Shown here in pieces: positions 17,430 through 25,518 of a stretch of DNA of 64,000 nucleotides (position 1 is its first letter; each line of letters starts with the position of its first letter). The translations under genes were made by a program, and so were the position numbers. The notes under the pieces were generated by a model. That model saw only the letters and a list, made by a program, of their open reading frames with translations. It was not told where the DNA came from and did no database searches. Origin of the DNA: an uncultured Lachnospiraceae bacterium (GTDB lineage Bacteria; Bacillota; Clostridia; Lachnospirales; Lachnospiraceae); assembly GCA_910577675.1 (NCBI GenBank), contig CAJTOR010000009.1, positions 1 to 64,000 of the forward strand, read 5' to 3'.

Positions 17430-18449
17430 TCATTCCATCTGCCCGAGTATCACTTCCGCCACACTGCGGACAAGCGTATATTTATCTTCCTCCGGTATCT
17501 TATTAAGGGCTTTTTCCATCTGTAATATATCCTTTATCCCATGACTTAAAAAATACCAGCCATATACCGAATTAATACTTTTACTTGCTGTCAGAAAATA
17601 AGAATGGTCATATCCCCAGTACAACTTTTCAAAAATCGGTCTGATAAAATCCTGATAAGCTTTTAAAATAACAGGGATATCATAGGCAGCCCCCTGCCGG
17701 TTCCTATATTCCATCAATAGTTCAACCGGTACATTGCCAGCCCCGCGTCCCATCCCATAAATACTGCCATCCACGTACAATTCCCTCGTTGTGTCAGAAT
17801 CAAGGAACTCGATTACATTGGCAAAAGCCAGTTGGATATTGTTATGTGCATGGAAACCAAACGCGATGCCTTCCTCCAGCATGGACAGCATACAATCCGC
17901 CATCCGCCTCACATCTTTCGGGTACAGGTTACTAAAACTATCCACTAGGTACACGGCTCTTGGTTTAATACGGTTAATCCCCTTTAGCATCCCGCCAAGT
18001 TCTTCCTGTGTATACATAAAAGTTGCCATCGGCTGCAAAAACACTTCATACCCTTTTTGCAATAATTCATCCGCAAACAGCAAAGCTTCTAAAAGCTCAT
18101 TTTTAAAAAATGCAATCCGGATAATATCCACGGTATCCTTGTCCCTTGCCGGGATTTCAAGTTCAGCCGCCTCTGTCTGTGTGACCATTACCGCATAACG
18201 GCAGTCCGCCCTTTTCTCCTTAAACAATGGCTCCATTTCCAAAAAGGAAGAAAACTTTGTTCCTCCTTTCACCTTCCCACCCCTTCCCAGAAGCCCGATC
18301 TCAATACAGCGGATGCCGCCTGCATAAAGACTGTCAATTACATGGACGGCAGTATTTTCATCGAACTCCCAGTTATTTACATAACCGCCATCCCGCAAAG
18401 TACAGTCCAATATATGAATCTTTTTTTCCAAGCCCTTCCCCCCGTTCAA
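17430..18449 (-). CDS. DRE-TIM aldolase, 4-hydroxy-2-oxovalerate aldolase-like
   Basis: The protein belongs to the HMGL/DmpG class of metal-dependent aldolases. The N-terminal catalytic motif is HILDCTLRDGGYVNNWEF, with metal-binding Asp and the catalytic Arg. The metal HxH is in GFHAHNNIQLAFAN, and a GMGRGAGNVPVELL loop matches the GAGNxPxE motif of the DmpG family. Characterised members split or form 4-hydroxy-2-oxo acids using pyruvate enolate. The start is uncertain: a TTG at 18449 overlaps the upstream stop by 4 bp, and a second TTG at 18431 follows GGGGGGAAGGGC. No partner acylating aldehyde dehydrogenase (DmpF-like) is present, unlike in catabolic operons. Lying between two split transketolases, it is probably part of a sugar-building pathway. 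Confidence 0.8.
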   Translation of the reverse strand: MNGGKGLEKKIHILDCTLRDGGYVNNWEFDENTAVHVIDSLYAGGIRCIEIGLLGRGGKVKGGTKFSSFLEMEPLFKEKRADCRYAVMVTQTEAAELEIPARDKDTVDIIRIAFFKNELLEALLFADELLQKGYEVFLQPMATFMYTQEELGGMLKGINRIKPRAVYLVDSFSNLYPKDVRRMADCMLSMLEEGIAFGFHAHNNIQLAFANVIEFLDSDTTRELYVDGSIYGMGRGAGNVPVELLMEYRNRQGAAYDIPVILKAYQDFIRPIFEKLYWGYDHSYFLTASKSINSVYGWYFLSHGIKDILQMEKALNKIPEEDKYTLVRSVAEVILGQME

Positions 18450-19375
18450 CTGTTTTCGATCCTGAATGCACGATTTACCGTCCGTATTAAATCTTTTTGG
18501 CTGATCCCATATTTCTCTAACCAGCCCCCCCGGTTATTACACTCCTCCGGAAACTCCCCATGGTAATCAATTCCCATAAGAATTACTCTTTTATTAATTC
18601 CATGTTCAAACATCAGACTTTCCAGGAAACTTCCTATCCCTGCCCTGACCTGCTGTTCCTCATAAACCACAATTGTATCATAAGGGGCAAGCATCCCCAT
18701 CAGCAGCTCCTCATTAAATGGGCGTTTAAAAACATCAATAATGGTGGGTTGCATATCAAATTCTGCGTAAAACGCAAGACTCATCAGGTATCCGTAGGAA
18801 AGAACCACAACACCCTCCCCTTCTTTCATAACCCGGAATCCCTTATCCCAGTCAATCCCCTTCTCGCAGGGTTCCAATAATCCACTCTGACGGTCAATCC
18901 GCAAATAAATGGGGCTTTTCGCATGCAGGGAATATTCTGCAAATTCCTCCGCCACACCATCATCACATAAATTTAATACCTCAACCCCCGGGCAATAAGA
19001 TATCACGGAGCAATCCTCCGTCGAAAAATGCGTTGCCCCGTACATCCCACCACCAAAACCAACCTCAAAAGCAACCATTACAACCGGCAGCTTCATAAGG
19101 CTTACCGCATTCCTGACCTGATCGAGTGCCCTGGTTGGCAAAAATGCCCCAATTGAATAGGTAAATGTCCTCTTTCCCGATAATGCCAGCCCGCCTGCAA
19201 TTGCAACCATATTTTGTTCCGCAATCCCCACCTGCACAAAACGGGAAGGCGAGTTTTCACATAGTTGGTCAAATACCTTCCCCCGCAGGTCCGCCGCCAC
19301 AATATAAACATCATATTCCTGTGCATGTCCAATAATATATTGAAAAAAAAGATCCCTGGCACTGTTATTTCCCAT
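18446..19375 (-). CDS. Split transketolase, C-terminal subunit, copy 2
   Basis: This is a C-half of a split transketolase, close to the standard pattern. RFVQVGIAEQNMVAIAGGLA contains the catalytic Glu and Gln, TFTYSIGAFLPTRALDQVRN the substrate loop, and GGMYGATHFSTEDCSVI the conserved THxxxED-like motif. VVVYEEQQVRAGIGSFLESLM follows in the C-domain. It overlaps its N-terminal partner by 11 bp, showing translational coupling. A G7 run (18525-18531 on the plus strand reading C7) lies within the codons for RGGWLEKYG near the 3' end and is in frame. It is a paralogue of the 15684-16550 gene, suggesting two different ketol-transfer steps in the same pathway. Confidence 0.88.
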   Translation of the reverse strand: MGNNSARDLFFQYIIGHAQEYDVYIVAADLRGKVFDQLCENSPSRFVQVGIAEQNMVAIAGGLALSGKRTFTYSIGAFLPTRALDQVRNAVSLMKLPVVMVAFEVGFGGGMYGATHFSTEDCSVISYCPGVEVLNLCDDGVAEEFAEYSLHAKSPIYLRIDRQSGLLEPCEKGIDWDKGFRVMKEGEGVVVLSYGYLMSLAFYAEFDMQPTIIDVFKRPFNEELLMGMLAPYDTIVVYEEQQVRAGIGSFLESLMFEHGINKRVILMGIDYHGEFPEECNNRGGWLEKYGISQKDLIRTVNRAFRIENS

Positions 19376-20186
19376 AGCTTCCTACCTGCTTTCTGGCAAT
19401 ATCTGCCTTTTCCCCTGCCGGAGCCACGCCATGCATAAAGGGGTTTCCCTCCATAAAATCAATCCCTTTCCCCTTCACTGTATTTGCAAGGATACAAAGC
19501 GGCTTTTTTACCGACCGTTCCCTGACATCGGACAATGCGCCATATAATTCCTCAATACTGTGCCCGTCAACCACCCTGACCTCCCAGCCAAAATTCCTTA
19601 TCTTTTCATCAAGCGGCTCCAAACCAATCATGGATTCAGTAAATCCGGTCATGCACAACTTATTGCGGTCAAGTATGACAACCAGGTTGCTAAGTTTTTG
19701 ATAACCTGCAAACATCATCGCTTCCCACATACTCCCCTCGTACAATTCCCCATCACCAATAATACAAAAAGTCAGCCATTTTTCCTTATCACATGCCGCA
19801 GCATACGCCATCCCGCACGCTGTACCCAAACCAATCCCCAGGCTCCCCCCTGCAAAATCAATTCCCTTAACGGATAATTTGGAATGTGGGGAAACTGCTC
19901 CCCCATTCTTCCCAAAAGTTTCCATGGTTTCCTGTGAAAAAAATCCAATATCCTTCAACACAGGATATACCATAACCATACCATGGTTCTTGCTCATAAC
20001 AAAACGATCCCTGCCCGGTGCATCCGGATGCCTGGGATCCACATTCATAACCGCATAATACAGGACACAAACAATTTCCGCACAGGAAAAAGCCGATGTC
20101 ACATGCCCGCTCCCAATGTTAATACATAATTCAAGGCATTCTTTTTTAGCATTTTGCACCTTTTTTTGTATATAATCCAATTCCAT
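19365..20186 (-). CDS. Split transketolase, N-terminal subunit, copy 2
   Basis: This is a thiamine-diphosphate-binding half of 273 residues. The motif IIGDGELYEGSMWEAMMFA ends at VVILDRNKLCMTG, the GDG-x(about 28)-N pattern. The catalytic His residues lie in INIGSGHVTSAFSC, VMSKNHGMVMVYP and GGSLGIGLGTACG. PFMHGVAPAGE near the end matches the usual His-containing C-terminal loop. It is the first gene of the second transketolase pair. 81 bp separate it from the cupin gene upstream. Compared with copy 1 it keeps more of the standard active-site sequence, so a genuine ketol transfer is more secure for this pair. Confidence 0.88.
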   Translation of the reverse strand: MELDYIQKKVQNAKKECLELCINIGSGHVTSAFSCAEIVCVLYYAVMNVDPRHPDAPGRDRFVMSKNHGMVMVYPVLKDIGFFSQETMETFGKNGGAVSPHSKLSVKGIDFAGGSLGIGLGTACGMAYAAACDKEKWLTFCIIGDGELYEGSMWEAMMFAGYQKLSNLVVILDRNKLCMTGFTESMIGLEPLDEKIRNFGWEVRVVDGHSIEELYGALSDVRERSVKKPLCILANTVKGKGIDFMEGNPFMHGVAPAGEKADIARKQVGSYGK

Positions 20187-20267
20187 ATTTTATCCCCATC
20201 TTTTATGCACTATAATTCTATATATTTTCGACTACAAAGATTCTTTTTCTCTATTCCTCAAATACAG

Positions 20268-20636
20268 TCAGTCACCACAAAAAATATCCTGCCCCCCATC
20301 CCCATCTTTTACTGGGATATCATAGAGCGCTATCATAACACAGTCCTCCGGGAAATACATACTGTGCACTGTAAATGGGAACACCATAAAAAAATCCCCC
20401 TTATGGAAGATTTCAACCTGTTCCCCGGATTCATTTTTTAAATGCACTTTTACGGAACCACTTATTACAAAAAAAGCTTCCCTTGAAACTTTGTGGTAAT
20501 GACCGCCACGGCTCACACCCGCCCTTGTTTCTAATACATTTACCTGGCTAAAGCCTTTATGGACAAGCTGTGCCAACTTTCCCCTGTCATCTTCATGCTC
20601 AAAATCAACCGACAACCTTTTATACAACTGTGCCAC
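20268..20636 (-). CDS. WxcM/FdtA-like cupin sugar enzyme
   Basis: The 122-residue protein is a single cupin of the type found in sugar-nucleotide loci (WxcM/FdtA-like 3,4-ketoisomerases and relatives). The metal or substrate-binding cupin motifs are RGGHYHKVSREAFFVISGSV and FHKGDFFMVFPFTVHSMYF. The start is a GTG at 20636 preceded by GGGGGATTT. It lies 57 bp downstream of the RmlC-like gene on the same strand. With Gmd two genes upstream, the likely substrate is a GDP-linked 4-keto-6-deoxy sugar, although known FdtA-type enzymes act on dTDP sugars. The precise reaction cannot be read from sequence. Confidence 0.7.
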   Translation of the reverse strand: MAQLYKRLSVDFEHEDDRGKLAQLVHKGFSQVNVLETRAGVSRGGHYHKVSREAFFVISGSVKVHLKNESGEQVEIFHKGDFFMVFPFTVHSMYFPEDCVMIALYDIPVKDGDGGQDIFCGD

Positions 20637-20693
20637 TTTTTAAATCCCCCAAAACCTATAATGAACCCCTCAAATATCCAAAATGGTTCCCTG

Positions 20694-21194
20694 TTACGCA
20701 TCCCTTTTTGAAATAACCTGCGCCGCACCAGGCCACCGGATACAAAAACGATCGTCATTCCACTTGTAAGTAAATTGTTTATACTCCCCATAATAAGTGG
20801 ACTGTTTATATGAATAGACTGCCTCCTGTGAAGTTACATAATACCCATTTCCATACATTGGTGGAATATAGATCTGATACCTGTTTTCTGCCGAGAGTTC
20901 AAACGCTTCCCATTTCCCGAATTCATCCGATGCCTCATCACAATTTAAAATCACTGCATACACACTGCCATGGACGCACTGCACCAACTTATAGGTTCCC
21001 GCATCACCATGCATCCCTTTTAGGACTCCTTTTACAGAACAGGAAATATCATCCTGTACAAAGTCTGCAGCCAGTCCCGCCGCCTTGTATTCCTTCTCAT
21101 TATACGTTTCATAAAAATTCCCGCGCGCATCCTTATGCACTGCGGGCTTGACAAGATACACACCTTTTAATGTTGTTTTATTTACATCAAGCAT
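20694..21194 (-). CDS. RmlC-like NDP-4-keto-6-deoxysugar epimerase
   Basis: The sequence follows the dTDP-4-dehydrorhamnose 3,5-epimerase pattern: LKGVYLVKPAVHKDARGNFY, a DDISCSVKGVLKGMHGD loop with the catalytic His, KLVQCVHGSVYAVILN, and IYIPPMYGNGYYV. The usual LRGLHxQ motif is replaced by LKGMHGDAGT, so specificity probably differs from RmlC. The frame is open to a TTG at 21293 that overlaps gmd by 8 bp. I prefer ATG 21194 (MLDVNKTTLKG) because the extra 33 residues do not look like the family. No RmlA, RmlB or RmlD is present in the window, so the substrate is more likely the GDP-keto sugar made by Gmd. Confidence 0.75.
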   Translation of the reverse strand: MLDVNKTTLKGVYLVKPAVHKDARGNFYETYNEKEYKAAGLAADFVQDDISCSVKGVLKGMHGDAGTYKLVQCVHGSVYAVILNCDEASDEFGKWEAFELSAENRYQIYIPPMYGNGYYVTSQEAVYSYKQSTYYGEYKQFTYKWNDDRFCIRWPGAAQVISKRDA

Positions 21195-21285
21195 TATTCC
21201 CCCACATTTAACCGCCAGCGGCGATTCTGTTTTAAACGATTTTTCACAATCAGAAACCTTGTATTTTGCACAGCTCTTTTCCTGC

Positions 21286-22335
21286 TTATGCAATCCCCTT
21301 TGCCGCCCTCTCCTTCTGCGCCAGTTTCAGATCATGCTCCGTCATCCTTAAAACAAGCTCCTCATAACTCGTTTTTAGCGGATCCCAGCCAAGTACTGTC
21401 CTCGCCTTTGCCGGGTTGCCCCACAAATCCACTACATCTGTCGGGCGGTAAAATTCACGGCTTACCTCAACCACCACCGCTCCATTTGATCGATTAATCC
21501 CTTTTTCCCCCACACCTTCCCCACGCCACTCAATCTCAATCCCCACATGACGGAAAGCCAGGGTCGCAAACTCCCGCACGGTATGCTGCACCCCCGTCGC
21601 AATCACAAAATCCTCCGGCTTATCATGCTGGAGCATCAGCCACATACACTCCACATAGTCTTTCGCATAACCCCAGTCACGCTTCGAGTCCAAATTGCCA
21701 AGATAGAGCTTATCCTGCAACCCACAAGCAATCCTTGCCGCTGCAAGCGTGATCTTCCTGGTCACAAAAGTTTCCCCCCTGCGCTCGGATTCATGATTAA
21801 AAAGAATACCGTTGACAGCGAACATCCCATACGCTTCACGGTATTCCTTCACAATCCAATATCCATACTGTTTTGCCACCGCATATGGGGAATATGGGTG
21901 GAACGGGGTTTCTTCATCCTGCGGGGTTTCCTCCACACGCCCATACAATTCCGAAGTGGATGCCTGGTAAATCCGGCAATGTTTTTCCATCCCAAGCATT
22001 TTTACCGCCTCGAGAATCCTAAGGACACCCAAGGCAACCACATCACCGCAATACTCTGGTGCCTCAAAACTAACCGCCACATGACTCTGCGCCCCGAGGT
22101 TATAGATTTCATCCGGTCTGCATTCCGCAAGGATGCGGACAACGGAAGAAGAATCTGCCAGGTCACCATAGTGAAGTTTTATTCTGTCTTCCCGGATAAG
22201 ATGGTCAATGCGCGCAGTATTTGCAATGGATGCCCTGCGCAGCATCCCGTGTACCCTGTATCCCTTTTCAAGTAGAAATTCTGCCAGGTAAGAACCATCC
22301 TGTCCGGTAATGCCGGTAATTAAAGCTGTTTTCAT
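21286..22335 (-). CDS. gmd: GDP-mannose 4,6-dehydratase
   Basis: This short-chain dehydrogenase converts GDP-D-mannose to GDP-4-keto-6-deoxy-D-mannose. The NAD(P)-binding start is ALITGITGQDGSYLAEFLLEKG. The catalytic YxxxK is in HPYSPYAVAKQYGYWI, with the Ser/Thr of YQASTSELYG before it. FNHESERRGETFVTRKI is the characteristic Gmd substrate loop. The length of 349 residues is standard. The start at 22335 is followed closely by this glycine motif, so it is secure. It shares a locus with manC. No GDP-fucose synthase (fcl/wcaG) or GDP-rhamnose reductase is seen nearby, so the product seems to be diverted elsewhere, or reduced by an enzyme encoded elsewhere. Confidence 0.95.
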   Translation of the reverse strand: MKTALITGITGQDGSYLAEFLLEKGYRVHGMLRRASIANTARIDHLIREDRIKLHYGDLADSSSVVRILAECRPDEIYNLGAQSHVAVSFEAPEYCGDVVALGVLRILEAVKMLGMEKHCRIYQASTSELYGRVEETPQDEETPFHPYSPYAVAKQYGYWIVKEYREAYGMFAVNGILFNHESERRGETFVTRKITLAAARIACGLQDKLYLGNLDSKRDWGYAKDYVECMWLMLQHDKPEDFVIATGVQHTVREFATLAFRHVGIEIEWRGEGVGEKGINRSNGAVVVEVSREFYRPTDVVDLWGNPAKARTVLGWDPLKTSYEELVLRMTEHDLKLAQKERAAKGIA

Positions 22336-22357
22336 GTTTTTCCTTCCTTCTTTAATT

Positions 22358-23417
22358 TTATTTTTGTAGCCCCCGGTCTAAAGTTACCACTTCTGTATAG
22401 TTGGAGCCATTTGCTGCCTTTATATATTGTGCTGCAAAACTAACGTTTGACAATCCAGCTATTAGTGAATCACACGCTGCTAACGTATAAACATCCCTGA
22501 GCACTTCCATTCCTAACAGATAGTGGTGGTTTTTTCGGGAAATTTCTATTTCATGAACCCCGACATCCCCGTCTGCGCGTTGAACATCATTATAAAATAC
22601 AAGCACATTACCAAATATCCTGCTAAAGAGTTCTATTGCCTCAAGGCTATCCGTAGCCAAAAAAATTTGCTCATATCTGCCCCCCCCCCATACATTTTTG
22701 CACTGGTTCTATAAAATCTTTTGCCTTGATACATACTGGATGCCCGTGTAAACCCTTTTTAAAATCCGTTCCCCTAATATGTACACCCAAACTTTTTTTC
22801 CCATTAAGAGTTTCCCTCAAATTTCGGTCAATGTAATCTTTTGTTCTTTGATTTAATTTAAAATATTTTCTATATAATTCACCATATTTAAAACAGCTTT
22901 CCTGACGGCTTCTATAGGTAACTTCCTTTTTTTCACAAATAACCATCCGCTGTTTGTAATAAGAAAAAATTACATTCCTACATTCACGGATATCATCATT
23001 TGATATTTCAGAAACCGGATTGTAATAATATTCATATACATTTTTCGTTCCATTTACCGGAAGACTTTCTGCATAGCACCCGCTCCAATTCACATAGGGA
23101 GTTAAATGATACTTTTCAGCATACATCAAGTACTGCAAAGTAAATTCTACCATCCCAAAAAATCCCAATTTTTCAGTAATATCAATATTATACACCAGCT
23201 TGTCCGGATAAAGATTTCCAAGGTGTTTTACCATCAAGATATCTGCCCCCTGAAATCCCCTGACATATTCCCTGAAATCTTCATTTTTACATGATTGTAT
23301 TATTTTAGCCCAAAAATACCATGTTTTATTATCTTTAATTCTTTTTACAATTCCCAAAATATTCTGCCACCTTTCTCGCAATAAAAATATTGCACTTTTT
23401 TTCGTAATGTATTTCAT
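22358..23417 (-). pseudogene. Fucosyltransferase-like gene, split by a G10 tract (phase-off or frameshifted)
   Basis: Two adjacent minus-strand frames encode one glycosyltransferase. The first (23417-22671) contains LGVHIRGTDFKKGLHGHP, a GDP-fucose-binding motif of the NodZ/O-fucosyltransferase type, and stops as MGGGQI just after the G run. The second (to 22358) continues in another frame with RYEQIFLATDSLEAIELF and the conserved ending LSNVSFAAQYIK. The plus strand reads C10 at 22680-22689; nine G would join the two frames exactly, giving a protein of about 350 residues. The 5' end overlaps the SGNH gene by 83 bp, so a TTG at 23357 after AAAGGTGG may be the true start. Either the gene is phase-off in this clone, or the tract was misread. 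Confidence 0.75.
22680..22689. repeat. Poly-C/G tract of 10
   Basis: Ten C on the plus strand (G10 in the coding strand) lie within the fucosyltransferase-like gene. A change of one unit, to nine, would restore a single reading frame. Runs of this length are known slippage sites in contingency genes. Confidence 0.85.
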
Positions 23418-24054
23418 CTATATGACGGAATTTTTTCCCTTCATTCCTCATATAAGAATATAAATCATTAAAAGCCAAACCATATTCTTTTGCCAAATCC
23501 CGGGTAATATTATTTCTTATGGATAATTCTTTATCCATCTGTTCATTGATTTTTTCAATACATAATGGATGCAGATTACTGAAAATAAATGCTAAGTATT
23601 TATTTGAGCAATTCCAGTACCTGTTAATAACAGGAGTTGTCGATGCCAAAACCAGCCTCTTTGTTTTTTCCGATAAATATTCAATCAAATTCTGATATTG
23701 ATTTTTATACATATCATAAAAGTCACTATTTAATTCAGTATTAATTTCAAGAATCCCATGTATTCCAATTTGTACTTGTATAGCTCTGTACAGATCTACC
23801 CCCCCCCAGTCAAAAAAACTCTCTATTTCGTGCAAAAATAATTCATCTAATATAAGAGAAGAAGTTCCTATATAATCCACTGGCATTCCCAAAACTTTTT
23901 CTAGACTTCCCCGATATCCACGGGATACAGAATCACCTATCAATAAATAACGTCCAGTACACTCCCTATCAGCTTTCGCCCACCAATAATTTAACCATTC
24001 AATTTCTTCCCTGATGGATCTCGTCGCATAGTCATGCTTCACTCTTTTTAACAT
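23335..24054 (-). CDS. SGNH/GDSL-type hydrolase of the polysaccharide locus
   Basis: The nucleophile block I is YLLIGDSVSRGYRGSLE, and the C-terminal catalytic Asp-His pair is in HIDEIHYEKK, so this is an SGNH-family esterase. It probably removes, or transfers, acyl groups on the glycan. The start at 24054 (MLKRVKHDYA) follows GAGG; the frame opens four codons earlier at a TTG. There is no signal peptide, so the activity is likely cytoplasmic on lipid-linked intermediates. A G9 tract (C9 at 23799-23807) codes for part of FFDWGGVDLY and is in frame, making this gene a second possible phase-variable member of the locus, currently on. Confidence 0.75.
   Translation of the reverse strand: MLKRVKHDYATRSIREEIEWLNYWWAKADRECTGRYLLIGDSVSRGYRGSLEKVLGMPVDYIGTSSLILDELFLHEIESFFDWGGVDLYRAIQVQIGIHGILEINTELNSDFYDMYKNQYQNLIEYLSEKTKRLVLASTTPVINRYWNCSNKYLAFIFSNLHPLCIEKINEQMDKELSIRNNITRDLAKEYGLAFNDLYSYMRNEGKKFRHIDEIHYEKKCNIFIARKVAEYFGNCKKN
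23799..23807. repeat. Poly-C/G tract of 9 inside the SGNH gene
   Basis: Nine C on the plus strand, in frame in the minus-strand gene (codons TGG GGG GGG GTA). A gain or loss of one base would truncate the esterase. Confidence 0.85.
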
Positions 24055-24225
24055 TATATACCTCAAATAATATTCTTCTTAGTTTTCCATAAATCTCACT
24101 TTTATTAAGTCCATGCATCCCATTAAACTAACCTTTCCCGTTCAATCGGACTGACTGCTGCTTTAATGGCATATTCAGCAGAATACCATCCCCTATTTTA
24201 TATCCCATCATTGCATTACAAAATC

Positions 24226-25347
24226 TTAAAAAATCTTTTTTATTTTATACCAAATATTATGTGTCAGCTTGTTCTTTTTGATTTTCATCCATAATTTTAT
24301 CAAGATTTCATGCCCGGCTATATTTAATGAAAACAATATTTTATCAATTTTCCTGCAATGAATGTCCATTTCTGGGTCTGTCCGCATAAGTTGTTCCAAC
24401 TTCTCACAATACTGCTTTGGATCTATCAGCCTTACCCGATCTGATTCAAGATAACGTCTTGCAGCTTCCAGATAAGCCAACCAGATATCCTCGGGCATAT
24501 CACTCAAAAACTCCCACAACTCATCGGGGTTTTTAAATCGACTGTAATCAATAAATACATCTGCTGGAACATATTCCTTAATATCGCTGGCTCCATAGTA
24601 AATGGGAACAATCCCATTGCATATACAGTCATATATTTTTTCTGTTACATACCCCTTTCTATCTTTCATATTTTCCAATGCAATTGCAAAACGATAATCG
24701 CAGTAAATATCCGTCTTATTGCCTGCAATCCCCCTGTAATTGCGAAACCCATCCCATCCCTTTCCATACAGATCAAATTGCCCTTCATATTTTTCATAAC
24801 ATCTGAAAATTTTGTTTCTTTCAGTATATAACTCCTTTTCCCCATATCCACTTCCATGGGCAGAATAAATAGCAGTTAAAAGCTTTCTTTCAGAAAATGG
24901 AACATTTTTTGATGGCATACTTAGCACATAATGAAGATTAAATTGAAAAATTCTGCCCTCATCCGCTATTTCTTTATTCCAAGTAATTATATATTTATAA
25001 TACCTGAGCAATTTAGGCATTTTCTCTTTCCGATGTTCCTTATAACCAATTTCCGGTTCTATCGCTATGTAAATCAGCTTGTTTTCATATCCCCTCCTGA
25101 GAAATTCTGATACGTATCTCTTATGTATCCTTCCTGCATAGATCAAAATATAATCAATCTCATCCCAGTCCTTATACCGGTCAATGGTTTCATAACGGTG
25201 CCCCCTCTCCTTAAACCAACGACGAACATAATTATAATTTTCCAACCATTGAACATTATTATCATGCGGATGATTTTTACACAGTTTCTGCCTAAACATT
25301 TGATTACCCAAAGCCTCTTTCGACCATGGTACAATTGCAATATTCAT
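24226..25347 (-). CDS. GT10 alpha-1,3-fucosyltransferase-like glycosyltransferase
   Basis: The C-terminal donor-binding block of GT10 fucosyltransferases is clear: DYRFAIALENMKDRKGYVTE followed by KIYDCICNGIVPIYYGA, with FIDYSRFKNPDEL downstream. GT10 enzymes use GDP-L-fucose. The start at 25347 (MNIAIVPWSKEALG) follows GAAGAGGGAGATAAA; an ATG 12 codons upstream lacks such a site. The 373-residue protein has a basic, possibly amphipathic C-terminal tail (LWMKIKKNKLTHNIWYKIKK), which many bacterial members use to sit on the membrane. No GDP-fucose synthase is seen in this locus, so the donor may be a related GDP-6-deoxysugar. The region is AT-rich compared with the flanks. A 159-bp AT-rich gap follows toward the SGNH gene. 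Confidence 0.85.
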   Translation of the reverse strand: MNIAIVPWSKEALGNQMFRQKLCKNHPHDNNVQWLENYNYVRRWFKERGHRYETIDRYKDWDEIDYILIYAGRIHKRYVSEFLRRGYENKLIYIAIEPEIGYKEHRKEKMPKLLRYYKYIITWNKEIADEGRIFQFNLHYVLSMPSKNVPFSERKLLTAIYSAHGSGYGEKELYTERNKIFRCYEKYEGQFDLYGKGWDGFRNYRGIAGNKTDIYCDYRFAIALENMKDRKGYVTEKIYDCICNGIVPIYYGASDIKEYVPADVFIDYSRFKNPDELWEFLSDMPEDIWLAYLEAARRYLESDRVRLIDPKQYCEKLEQLMRTDPEMDIHCRKIDKILFSLNIAGHEILIKLWMKIKKNKLTHNIWYKIKKIF

Positions 25348-25518
25348 TTTATCTCCCTCTTCATACCAACCAATTCTTAGCATGCTACATCAAAACACAT
25401 TTTCGATCCATCTGACAAACGAAAGCAACATAGAGTTATAATTTCCTTTGACTTATAAGTACACTGCCCAAATCAATATGTCCTCATACCTTTTCCGAAT
25501 GTCTATCCAAATATTTTT

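Noticed and set aside
21547..22275. Plus-strand frame of 242 codons opposite gmd
   Set aside because: Shadow of a strongly conserved gene.
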